Part shown: positions 1-6,930 of the stretch, one piece after another
Position numbering within the stretch: the stretch's first letter is position 1
Layout of the letters: each line of letters starts with the position of its first letter
Assembly (NCBI GenBank): GCA_033764445.1
Contig: JANRIZ010000138.1
Span: 1 to 20,092, forward strand
Length of the DNA: 20,092 bases
Direction of reading: 5' to 3'
DNA from: JANRIZ01 sp033764445
Lineage (GTDB): Bacteria > Verrucomicrobiota > Verrucomicrobiia > JAWXBN01
The notes under the pieces: generated by a model
Database searches by the model: none
What the model was told of the DNA's origin: nothing
Seen by the model: only the letters and a program-made list of their open reading frames with translations
Made by a program: the position numbers and the translations under genes

Positions 1-848
1 ACAAAAACATCAATTTCCTTTTCCAAGTCTCCCGGCTCATCAATGGATTCACCCTTGGCCGCTTTGATGGCGGTTTCAAGGGACCAGATCATCTCCCGGG
101 CCATGTATTCCCGGAAGGGTTCGAGATTGCCGACATCTGCGTTATGAAGGACACTTAAATAGTTTTTTTTGTCCTTGGATTTGATGATGACAGGGGGGAA
201 TCCATGGCGTAGCAGCACATAGTTCACAAGCAGTCGGGCGACCCGGCCATTGCCATCATCGAAAGGATGTATCAGTGAAAAGTCATGATGCATTTTGGCA
301 AGATCACCAGGAAGGTCCTGGCGGTTAGTTGAAATCATACGAATGAATTCCACCAATTTTTGCATTTTGGGAGGCACGTCAATGGGAGAAGCATATTCGA
401 AGATTTCTCCGGTCGCAGTTCTGACACTGTTGGGAAACTGTTTGTATTCCCCTGGAAAAATCTGCCGTCTGGAGGGTGATCCGTCCGGAGTGATTGTTTC
501 CTTCCAGAAGGGCTCTTTGAGAATGATCTTATTCAGGTTGCGGACGTCGGCTTCACGAAGTTCCGACTTTTCACGGGCCAGATCATAAACATGCTTGATT
601 GCAACATCATGTGCCTGCATTTCATCGTATTCACGAATGTTATGGTTCCCCTTGGTTTCACCAAAAATGAGCAACAGTTCTGTTTCCCCGTAGGTGAGGG
701 TGTTGCCTTCAATGTGGTTTGAATTATAGTTCCACTCCAAACGGAATTTTTTCAAAAGCCGTTTATCATCCTCTACTTTCAAGGGTTGAAGCGTGTCCCA
801 TTCCTTTTTGAGAATAGGGATCAGACTGGATGGATTCGTCGGGTTCAT
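1..848 (-). CDS. Fic-family protein (probable AMPylase), 3' end outside the window
   Basis: Reading leftward from ATG 848-846 gives 282 complete codons with no stop, so the C-terminus lies beyond the window. The Fic core motif HPFDDGNGR is at residues 194-202. His194 would be the catalytic base and Arg202 would hold the ATP gamma-phosphate. An upstream SNHIEG at residues 43-48 fits the (S/T)xxxE(G/N) inhibitory-helix motif of Fic enzymes that carry the inhibitor in their own N-terminus, with Glu47 as the blocking residue. In known relatives such enzymes transfer AMP from ATP to protein hydroxyls; the target here cannot be predicted. The start gives the usual Fic N-terminal helical region. There is no clear ribosome binding site. 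The gene looks AT-richer than its neighbours and is divergent from the kinase-MurQ gene, which suggests acquired DNA. Family assignment is firm; biological role is unknown. Confidence 0.92.
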   Translation of the reverse strand, partial: MNPTNPSSLIPILKKEWDTLQPLKVEDDKRLLKKFRLEWNYNSNHIEGNTLTYGETELLLIFGETKGNHNIREYDEMQAHDVAIKHVYDLAREKSELREADVRNLNKIILKEPFWKETITPDGSPSRRQIFPGEYKQFPNSVRTATGEIFEYASPIDVPPKMQKLVEFIRMISTNRQDLPGDLAKMHHDFSLIHPFDDGNGRVARLLVNYVLLRHGFPPVIIKSKDKKNYLSVLHNADVGNLEPFREYMAREMIWSLETAIKAAKGESIDEPGDLEKEIDVF

Positions 849-958
849 GAAGAGAGACGATGCTATCAAGACTGGACCGGGAATACAGTCGAAAAGTTCA
901 GGGCCTGCCCATCCGGTATTTCATCGACTCGGCAGGTGATGACGGTTATTGATTTTTC

Positions 959-2794
959 ATGGCAATGATCCTTGGTATCGAAGGTGGCGGCACAAAAACA
1001 ACGGCCATTCTGATGGCGGATACGGGCCGAGTGTACGCCCGGGCGGAGGCGGGTCCGGCCAATGCCTCGCTCCACACGGCGGCGCAACTGGCGGCGGTGT
1101 TTCGTCGGATTCTCGCGGGTCTGCCGATCCAAAAGCCCCTCCGGGAAATGAGCCATGTGTCCCTGTGTCTGGCGGGGGTCATTGACCCGGCCACCACCGG
1201 CAAAGTGCGGGAGGCGGCACGGAAAGTGTTCCCGAAACAGGCCGCCCTTCACATCGGTAGCGACCTGATCAGCGGGCTGTACGGGGCCTTTGGAAGAGGC
1301 GAGGGGATTGTACTGATTGCAGGGACCGGTTCCTGTTCCTTTGGCATGCATCGGGGGCGCTCCGCCAAGTCGGGTGGATGGGGGCATTTGCTTGGGGACC
1401 GGGGCAGCGGATATTTCATCGGACTGATGGCCTTGCAGGAAGTCATCCGGGAGCAGGATCATTTCAACCGCCTCTCCCCGTTGGGAAAACTCCTGCTTTC
1501 GGCCACCGGCTGCCAACGGGTCTCGGACCTCGTGACCTGGAGCGCCGGGGCGGAAAAAGCCCGGATTGCAGCCCTGGCCCCGGAGGTATTTCGGGCGGTC
1601 CGGATGCGGGAGCGGTCCGCCCGCCGCATCATCGACGGTGCCGTTCTTGAACTGGTGGCCGATTGCCAGGCGGTGGCAAAACAGTTGAGATGGACGAAAG
1701 GGGCGAGGGTCGCACTCCGCGGGGGGCTTTTTGATCATCACCCGGATTTCACGCGTCAGGTCAGCCGCCTTTTGCACAGGCACGGACTCCGTGTGGTGGG
1801 ACTGACCCATGCCACGGAGGGCGCCAAAGGGGCGGCGTTGTGGGCCCGGGAAAAATCCGGAAACAAGGTGCAGGAGGGTTCCCTACAGGACGAGGGTGAG
1901 ACCGGGCGGGAGTTGCCGTTGGTGGACATTTCCAAAATCTCCACAGAGGACTCGAACCCCGCCACGGCGCGACTTTCCGAACTTTCCACCGCAGAGGCCG
2001 TGAAACTCATGATCAACGAGGATCGCCGCATTTTGCCCGCCCTGCGCCGGGAGACGGCGGCCATTGCCCGTACCGTGGATTTGATCGCCGCCTCCTTCAA
2101 AAAAGGCGGACGCCTGTTTTATGTGGGGGCCGGGACCAGTGGCCGGCTTGGCGTGCTGGATGCCAGCGAGTGTCCGCCGACCTTCAGCGTCCCTCCCGAG
2201 ATGGTGCAGGGAATCATTGCCGGGGGGGCGGCGGCGCTGACCACGGCCATTGAGGGAGCCGAGGACGACCGTGAGGAGGGGCGGTCCGTGATGGAGACCC
2301 GTGGGATCAACTCCCGGGATATCGTGGTCGGATTGGCGGCTTCGGGACGAACCCCCTATGTCTGGGGCGCATTGGAGGCGGCGCACCAATTGCGGGCCAA
2401 AACCGTCATTGTCTCCTGCAATCCGAAGTTTCGCGGACGGGAGCCTTTCAAAACCACCGTGGCGATTCATCTGGCGACCGGACCGGAGACATTGACCGGG
2501 TCCACGCGTCTGCGGGCCGGGACGGCGACCAAACTGGTGTTGAATCTCTTTACCACCCTGGCCATGACCCGGATTGGAAAGGTTTTGGGCAATTACATGA
2601 TTGATGTGGCTCCGACCAATGAAAAGCTGCGGGCGCGGGCCATTCGTCTGGTGTGTCTCCTCACTGGCCGGGATGCCGCGCATGCTTTTGATGCGCTTTG
2701 CCGCAACCAGTGGAATGTCCGGGCGGCCTGTGAGGAAACTCTGCACGGGACCTCGGGTCACGCTTCCCTGCATTTGAGTTCCCGGTATCGGTGA
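959..2794 (+). CDS. murQ: Bifunctional amino-sugar kinase / N-acetylmuramic acid 6-phosphate etherase (MurK-like + MurQ fusion)
   Basis: This is a 611-residue single-chain fusion. Residues 1-295 are a BadF/BcrA-type ASKHA sugar kinase: phosphate-1 loop GIEGGGTKT (6-14), phosphate-2 loop AGTGSCSFG (121-129), then GGWGHLLGDRGSGYF (139-153). This is the fold of GlcNAc kinase and clostridial MurNAc/GlcNAc kinase MurK. Residues 300-325 look like a linker. Residues 328-611 are a complete MurQ: GAGTSGRLGVLDASECPPTF, GLAASGRTPY, LTGSTRLRAGTATKLVLN and the C-terminal helical domain. Glu404 and Glu435 align with E. coli MurQ catalytic Glu83 and Glu114, with the same 31-residue spacing. The predicted pathway is MurNAc to MurNAc-6-P (ATP), then ether cleavage to GlcNAc-6-P and D-lactate in the cytoplasm. 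Met3 (965) is an alternative start. No Shine-Dalgarno sequence is visible. The order of reactions is inferred; the kinase substrate could be GlcNAc as well. Confidence 0.93.
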   Translation: MAMILGIEGGGTKTTAILMADTGRVYARAEAGPANASLHTAAQLAAVFRRILAGLPIQKPLREMSHVSLCLAGVIDPATTGKVREAARKVFPKQAALHIGSDLISGLYGAFGRGEGIVLIAGTGSCSFGMHRGRSAKSGGWGHLLGDRGSGYFIGLMALQEVIREQDHFNRLSPLGKLLLSATGCQRVSDLVTWSAGAEKARIAALAPEVFRAVRMRERSARRIIDGAVLELVADCQAVAKQLRWTKGARVALRGGLFDHHPDFTRQVSRLLHRHGLRVVGLTHATEGAKGAALWAREKSGNKVQEGSLQDEGETGRELPLVDISKISTEDSNPATARLSELSTAEAVKLMINEDRRILPALRRETAAIARTVDLIAASFKKGGRLFYVGAGTSGRLGVLDASECPPTFSVPPEMVQGIIAGGAAALTTAIEGAEDDREEGRSVMETRGINSRDIVVGLAASGRTPYVWGALEAAHQLRAKTVIVSCNPKFRGREPFKTTVAIHLATGPETLTGSTRLRAGTATKLVLNLFTTLAMTRIGKVLGNYMIDVAPTNEKLRARAIRLVCLLTGRDAAHAFDALCRNQWNVRAACEETLHGTSGHASLHLSSRYR

Positions 2795-2876
2795 AAGAAA
2801 GCCGAAAATCAATCGTGAATGATATGAGGCCTGCGGACTAGGCTGTTGACCTGCGGTTCAACTCCCCCTCCCGGTG

Positions 2877-2912
2877 AAGAAATAAAAAACCCCCTGCATG
2901 AGCAGGGGGTTT
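2877..2912 (-). terminator. Duplicate Rho-independent terminator (copy A)
   Basis: An 11-bp perfect stem, AAACCCCCTGC / GCAGGGGGTTT, with an ATGA loop lies at 2887-2912. On the minus strand it is followed by a T-rich run (TTTTTTATTTCTT counting the stem end). It is identical to the terminator behind the intact tRNA. On the plus strand the stem ends in GTTTGAAATT, so it might also stop kinase-murQ transcripts weakly. Confidence 0.75.
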
Positions 2913-2917
2913 GAAAT

Positions 2918-2936
2918 TGGTTGCGGGAGTGGGATT
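2918..2936 (-). pseudogene. 3' fragment of initiator tRNA-Met
   Basis: Nineteen bases are identical to the 3' end of the intact tRNA at 3082-3100, including the discriminator and CCA. No tRNA 5' part precedes it. The 57 bp between the repeat copies (2937-2993) is almost the length of the missing 58 nt but does not read as a tRNA. Confidence 0.85.
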
Positions 2937-2961
2937 GCCGTTTGGAGGGAATCCAAACGGC
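2937..2961. repeat. Perfect hairpin in the spacer between the repeats
   Basis: GCCGTTTGGA and TCCAAACGGC form a perfect 10-bp stem around a 5-nt loop (2947-2951). A second small stem, GCCTG/CAGGC, follows at 2960-2973. No T-run follows on either strand, so it is unlikely to be an intrinsic terminator. Function is unknown. Confidence 0.7.
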
Positions 2962-2993
2962 CTGCAAACAGGCTTTCGCCCCAGAGGGAAAGT

Positions 2994-3100
2994 CCTGCGG
3001 ACCAGGCTGTTGACCTGCGGTTCAACTCCCCCTCCCGGTAAAGAAATAAAAAACCCCCTGCATGAGCAGGGGGTTTGAAATTGGTTGCGGGAGTGGGATT
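2994..3100. repeat. 107-bp direct repeat, copy B (at the intact tRNA)
   Basis: This is the copy attached to the intact tRNA gene. It spans the tRNA 3' end (to 3100), its terminator and about 45 bp beyond. It is 105/107 identical to 2830-2936. Confidence 0.95.
3041..3076 (-). terminator. Rho-independent terminator of the initiator tRNA
   Basis: An 11-bp GC-rich stem (AAACCCCCTGC / GCAGGGGGTTT, loop ATGA, 3051-3076) starts 6 nt past the encoded CCA end in the tRNA direction. It is followed by TTTATTTCTT. Position and structure fit a tRNA terminator. Confidence 0.88.
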
Positions 3101-3158
3101 TGAACCCACGGCCTTCAGGTTATGAGCCTGACGAGCTACCTGGCTGCTCCATCCCGCG
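3082..3158 (-). tRNA. Initiator tRNA-fMet (anticodon CAT)
   Basis: This is a 77-nt cloverleaf on the minus strand with encoded CCA. The anticodon CAT is at 3124-3122. Initiator hallmarks are present: an unpaired C1 x A72, the D-stem pair A11:U24, and G30:C40 and G31:C39 at the loop side of the anticodon stem. The T arm is GTGGG-TTCAAAT-CCCAC. The anticodon stem reads TCAGG/CCTGA, so the outermost of the three usual G:C pairs (29:41) is A:U. That is a departure from the E. coli form. The gene stands alone between the kinase-murQ gene and glmS. Confidence 0.97.
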
Positions 3159-3170
3159 ATCAGGTTTTGA

Positions 3171-3199
3171 AACATACCCGGGAGGAGAGGGGAATGCAA
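3171..3199 (-). promoter_or_regulatory. Possible promoter of the initiator tRNA
   Basis: On the minus strand a TATGTT box (3176-3171) lies 12 nt before tRNA position 1. A TTGCAT box (3199-3194) lies exactly 17 nt further upstream. Spacing fits a sigma-70-type promoter, but the -35 match is weak (3/6). Confidence 0.35.
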
Positions 3200-3284
3200 C
3201 AACGATTGTGAAATATTAATTCGACAACCCGTCACTGATATTGCTCGCCAAAGGTCCTGCCATTTTGGTTTCCTAGCGGTCACC

Positions 3285-5135
3285 ATGTGCGGAATACTTG
3301 GATACGTCGGCGGGCAGAATGCCGTTCCCATTCTTGTCGAGGGATTGCGCCGGTTGGAGTACCGCGGATACGATTCCGCAGGGCTCAGCCTTCTGGTGGG
3401 GGAACAGATCAGGACCGTCAAAAGGAAGGGCCGCATTGACAACCTCGAGCAGGCCCTGCTCGCCGAGCCCCTTTCCGGAACCTGCGGCATTTCACACACC
3501 CGCTGGGCCACCCATGGCGAGCCCAGCGACATCAATTCCCATCCGCATTCCGACCAAAGCGGCAGACTGTCCCTGGTGCACAACGGGGTCATTGAAAACT
3601 ATGCCCCGCTCCGGGAGGCACTCGAACAGAAGGGACACCGGTTTGTCTCCGCCACCGATACCGAAGTGCTGGCCCATCTGGTGGGGGAAGCCTATGACGG
3701 ACTGGCAGAACCCGACGGAACCCAGAGACTCCGCACCGCCTTGCACCAGGCCCTCAAACAGGTCATCGGCACCTACGGCATCAGTGTGCTCCATGAAGCC
3801 GTCCCCGGGGTCCTGATGGCCGCCCGCCGGGGCAGTCCGCTCCTGCTGGGGGTGGGGGAGGGGGAGAACTTCATCGCGTCGGATGCCTCCGCCCTGATTC
3901 GCCACACCCGGTCGGTCATCTATCTGAATGATTATGACGTGGCCGTTGTGACCGCGGGGGGCTATTCCATTGAATCCATGACCTCCGGCAAGGCCAACCG
4001 GGAGATCAGCCGGATCGAATGGGAATCCGGGGCGGCGGAAAAAGGGGAGTTTGCCCATCACATGCTCAAGGAGATATTTGAGCAGCCGCAGACCGTCCGC
4101 AACGCGTTGCGCGGCCGCATCAATGCCGAGGAGGCCACCGCGGTGCTGGGGGGATTGAACATGACCTCCGGGGAATTGCGCGCCGTGGACCGCATTCTGC
4201 TCATCGCCTGTGGCACCAGCTGGCATGCGGGATTGGCCGGGGAATACATCTTTGAGCACCTTGCCCGCATTCCCGTCGAGGTCGAGTACGCCAGCGAGCT
4301 GCGTTACCGGAACCCGCCCATTGAAAAGAACACCCTGGTCTTCGCCCTGTCCCAATCCGGTGAAACCGCCGACACGCTTGCCGCGTTGCGTGAGTGCCGC
4401 CGCAAGGGGCACAGGACCCTGGGGATCATCAATGTTGTCGGGAGCACCATTGCGCGGGAGGCCGATGGCGGCATTTACATGCATGCCGGACCCGAGGTGG
4501 GGGTGGCCGCCACCAAGACCTTCACCTCGCAGGTGACCGTTCTGACCCTGCTGGCGCTGTTCATGGGCCGCCTGCGGCATCTGAGTTTTTCCGAGGGGAA
4601 GGACATTCTCGCCGCGCTCGAGCAGCTGCCCGAGCAGATTCAATCCGCACTGGCCACCCATGCCCAGGTGGAAACCATCGCCCGGGAATATGCGTCCTCG
4701 CGCAGCATGCTTTTTCTGGGGCGACTGTACAATTTTCCCGCCGCACTGGAGGGGGCGCTCAAGCTCAAGGAGATTTCCTACATTCATGCCGAGGGTTATC
4801 CCAGCGGGGAAATCAAACACGGGCCGATCGCCCTCATTGAACCCGAATGCCCCTCGGTGATCCTCATTCCGCATGACGAGGTGTTTGAGAAAAACCTCAG
4901 CAACCTCGAGGAAATCCGGGCCCGGGGCGGAAGGGTCATCGCCCTCACCACCGGGAATGATTCCCGGATCGCGGGGAAGGCCGACCACGTGATTGCCGTT
5001 CCCCAGACCCGACCCTATTTGCAGCCTTTGATCAACATCATTCCCCTCCAGCTTCTGGCCTACCACATGGCCGTCGCCCGGGGCTGCGATGTGGACAAAC
5101 CGCGCAACCTCGCCAAGAGTGTCACCGTCGAATAG
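3285..5135 (+). CDS. glmS: Glutamine-fructose-6-phosphate aminotransferase (isomerizing)
   Basis: The enzyme makes glucosamine-6-phosphate from fructose-6-phosphate and glutamine, the entry step to UDP-GlcNAc and peptidoglycan. At 616 residues it is close to E. coli GlmS (609). The class II glutaminase half begins MCGILGYVGG, with Cys2 as nucleophile after Met removal, and HTRWATHG follows. Two SIS domains form the isomerase half. CGTS is at 309-312. Glu496, His512 and Lys611 align with E. coli Glu488, His504 and Lys603, so the active site appears complete. The start is fixed because Cys must follow Met directly. No Shine-Dalgarno sequence is visible, and I saw no glmS ribozyme core in the 126 bp upstream. 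It lies near the MurNAc kinase-etherase gene, which feeds the same amino-sugar pool, but the tRNA locus separates them. Confidence 0.98.
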   Translation: MCGILGYVGGQNAVPILVEGLRRLEYRGYDSAGLSLLVGEQIRTVKRKGRIDNLEQALLAEPLSGTCGISHTRWATHGEPSDINSHPHSDQSGRLSLVHNGVIENYAPLREALEQKGHRFVSATDTEVLAHLVGEAYDGLAEPDGTQRLRTALHQALKQVIGTYGISVLHEAVPGVLMAARRGSPLLLGVGEGENFIASDASALIRHTRSVIYLNDYDVAVVTAGGYSIESMTSGKANREISRIEWESGAAEKGEFAHHMLKEIFEQPQTVRNALRGRINAEEATAVLGGLNMTSGELRAVDRILLIACGTSWHAGLAGEYIFEHLARIPVEVEYASELRYRNPPIEKNTLVFALSQSGETADTLAALRECRRKGHRTLGIINVVGSTIAREADGGIYMHAGPEVGVAATKTFTSQVTVLTLLALFMGRLRHLSFSEGKDILAALEQLPEQIQSALATHAQVETIAREYASSRSMLFLGRLYNFPAALEGALKLKEISYIHAEGYPSGEIKHGPIALIEPECPSVILIPHDEVFEKNLSNLEEIRARGGRVIALTTGNDSRIAGKADHVIAVPQTRPYLQPLINIIPLQLLAYHMAVARGCDVDKPRNLAKSVTVE

Positions 5136-5166
5136 GGCCATTGCCCCCCGGGGGCCTCCCCAAGTC

Positions 5167-6807
5167 TCAGTGATGCCCCGGGATCGTGTCCTTGAGCCAG
5201 TGCCTGTCGTCGCGGTGGGGATGGTCGAGGGTGTAATGCAACCCCCGGCTTTCCTTGCGCAGGAGGGCGCAGTCGATGATTAACGAGGCGACAGTCACCA
5301 GGTTGCGCAGTTCGAGCAGGTCCGTATTGACCTTGAAATCCCAGTAGAATTCCTGCACCTCCCGCTGGAGGTTGATGATGCGCGCCTTGGCCCGCTGGAG
5401 GCGCTTGGTGGTGCGCACGATCCCCACGTAGTCCCACATCAGTCGGCGGATTTCATCCCAGTTGTGGTGGATGATGACCATTTCATCCGTGTCGTGGGCA
5501 TCGCCGCTCTGCCAGGCCGGGATTTTGTAGCGGGACTTCGGATGCTGGAAATACTGACTTGTGCAAAAGATGGCGGCGCGGTTGGCGATGACCAGGGCCT
5601 CCAGCAGGGAGTTGCTGGCCAGACGATTGGCCCCGTGCAGCCCCGTGCTGGCGACCTCCCCGACGGCCAGCAGGTTCCCGATATTGGTGCGTCCGTTGAC
5701 ATCGGTGGAGACCCCGCCGCAGGAGTAATGGGCCGCCGGAACCACCGGGATGGGCCGTTTGGACATGTCGATCCCGTGTTCGAGACAGGTCTGGTAGATC
5801 ATGGGAAACCGTTTTTTCAAAAAGGCCGGCGTTTTGGAGGTGATATCCAGAAACATGCAGGGGGCACCACTGCGTTTCATTTCCGCGTCAATCGCCCGGG
5901 CCACGATATCGCGCGGGGCGAGCGACTTTTGCTGGTCGTACCGGTGCATGAATTCCCGGCCATCCTGATCGACCAACACCCCGCCCTCGCCGCGGACCGC
6001 CTCGGAGATGAGAAAACTTTTGACCTCCGGATGGTACAGGCAGGTGGGGTGGAACTGGATGAATTCCATATTCGCGACGGTGGCACCCGCCCGGGCGGCC
6101 ATGGCCACGCCGTCCCCGGTGGCGATGGTGGGGTTGGTCGTGTACAGATAGACGCGTCCGCACCCCCCGGTGGCCATCAGGGTGATCTTGGCGCAGAAGG
6201 TGACAATCTGATTGTGGGCCTGGTCAAACACGTAGGCACCCAGGCAGCGGTTTTCCTCGACGTACCCGAGTTTCTGGGTGGTGATCAGGTCGATGGTATA
6301 GTGGTTTTCAAAAACCGTGATGTTGGCGTGACTGGCAATGGCCGCCAGGAGAGCCGACTCGATTTGTCTTCCCGTGATATCCCCCGAGTGGAGAATGCGG
6401 CGTTTGGAATGTCCGCCCTCGCGTCCGAGATCGTACTTGACCCCCCGCAGACGGGTTTTGGCGCGTTCCTCGGGCACCGTGCGTTCACTGAATTTCATCC
6501 CCAGATCGATGAGTTCCTGGACGGCCGCCGGGCCTTCCCCGACGATGGTCCGTACGACCGATTCGCGGCAGAGTCCCGCCCCGGCTTCCAGGGTGTCCCG
6601 TACATGCGCCTCAACGGAGTCCTCGTTGGAGGCGACCACCGCAATGCCGCCCTGGGCGTAGTTGGTATTGCTTTCGGCCCTGTTCTTTTTGGTGACAATG
6701 GCCACCCGCCCGTGTGCGGCCGCCTTCAGGGCAAAGGACAGCCCGGCAATGCCGCTGCCGATGACCAGGTAATCAAAATTCCGCTGCATGTTGAAGGGGT
6801 CATTCAA
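5167..6807 (-). CDS. nadB: L-aspartate oxidase
   Basis: The enzyme oxidises L-aspartate to iminoaspartate with FAD, the first step of de novo NAD synthesis. It has 546 residues, near the usual length. The N-terminal FAD-binding motif GSGIAGLSFALKAA starts at residue 17. Other family signatures are NTNYAQGGIAVV (47-58), EFIQFHPTCLYHP (248-260), VRGEGGVLVDQDGREF (271-286), SLAPRDIVARAI (295-306, with an active-site type Arg299) and VPAAHYSCGGVSTD. The GLHGANRLASNSLLEALV segment is diagnostic of NadB/succinate-dehydrogenase flavoproteins, and the YAQGGIA context favours NadB. The helical C-terminal domain is present. Met7 (6789) is an equally plausible start. The partner gene nadA is not in this window. 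It converges on glmS (31 bp apart) and is divergent from the lipoprotein gene. Confidence 0.96.
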   Translation of the reverse strand: MNDPFNMQRNFDYLVIGSGIAGLSFALKAAAHGRVAIVTKKNRAESNTNYAQGGIAVVASNEDSVEAHVRDTLEAGAGLCRESVVRTIVGEGPAAVQELIDLGMKFSERTVPEERAKTRLRGVKYDLGREGGHSKRRILHSGDITGRQIESALLAAIASHANITVFENHYTIDLITTQKLGYVEENRCLGAYVFDQAHNQIVTFCAKITLMATGGCGRVYLYTTNPTIATGDGVAMAARAGATVANMEFIQFHPTCLYHPEVKSFLISEAVRGEGGVLVDQDGREFMHRYDQQKSLAPRDIVARAIDAEMKRSGAPCMFLDITSKTPAFLKKRFPMIYQTCLEHGIDMSKRPIPVVPAAHYSCGGVSTDVNGRTNIGNLLAVGEVASTGLHGANRLASNSLLEALVIANRAAIFCTSQYFQHPKSRYKIPAWQSGDAHDTDEMVIIHHNWDEIRRLMWDYVGIVRTTKRLQRAKARIINLQREVQEFYWDFKVNTDLLELRNLVTVASLIIDCALLRKESRGLHYTLDHPHRDDRHWLKDTIPGHH

Positions 6808-6930
6808 GCAGAGTCGGGTTTTGGTTCAATATCCGATTTTTCCACGGACAATTCCGTTGGGGGACCTGTCCCGGGGTTTGATGAGGACGGGGCTTGTGAT
6901 TTCCGCCGTTTGAGTGCATAGTTTTTCGCC

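Larger units (their letters stand above)
2830..2936. repeat. 107-bp direct repeat, copy A (tRNA 3' end plus terminator)
   Basis: This copy matches 2994-3100 with two mismatches (t2839/c3003 and g2875/a3039) at an offset of 164 bp. It holds the terminator stem-loop and ends with the last 19 nt of the initiator tRNA, where similarity to the intact locus stops abruptly. It therefore looks like a truncated duplicate of the 3' half of the tRNA locus. Confidence 0.95.

Noticed and set aside
3159..3284. Possible glmS ribozyme/riboswitch upstream of glmS
   Set aside because: I looked for the conserved core near the start codon and found none, and the 126-bp space also has to hold the divergent tRNA promoter.
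2858..3592. A 244-codon minus-strand open frame crossing the tRNA locus and the start of glmS
   Set aside because: It reads through the tRNA gene, both terminators and the conserved N-terminus of glmS. It is a by-product of stop-poor sequence.
3492..5141. Open frame (549 codons) antisense to glmS
   Set aside because: glmS is complete with every catalytic residue; the antisense frame resembles no protein family I know.
5136..5166. GC-rich palindrome (CCCCCGGGGG) between the convergent glmS and nadB as a terminator
   Set aside because: It has no loop-forming spacer and no T-run on either strand, so I do not call a terminator.
5464..6921. Long open frame (485 codons) antisense to nadB
   Set aside because: nadB has full-length family similarity. 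The antisense frame has no recognisable domain and arises from high-GC third positions.
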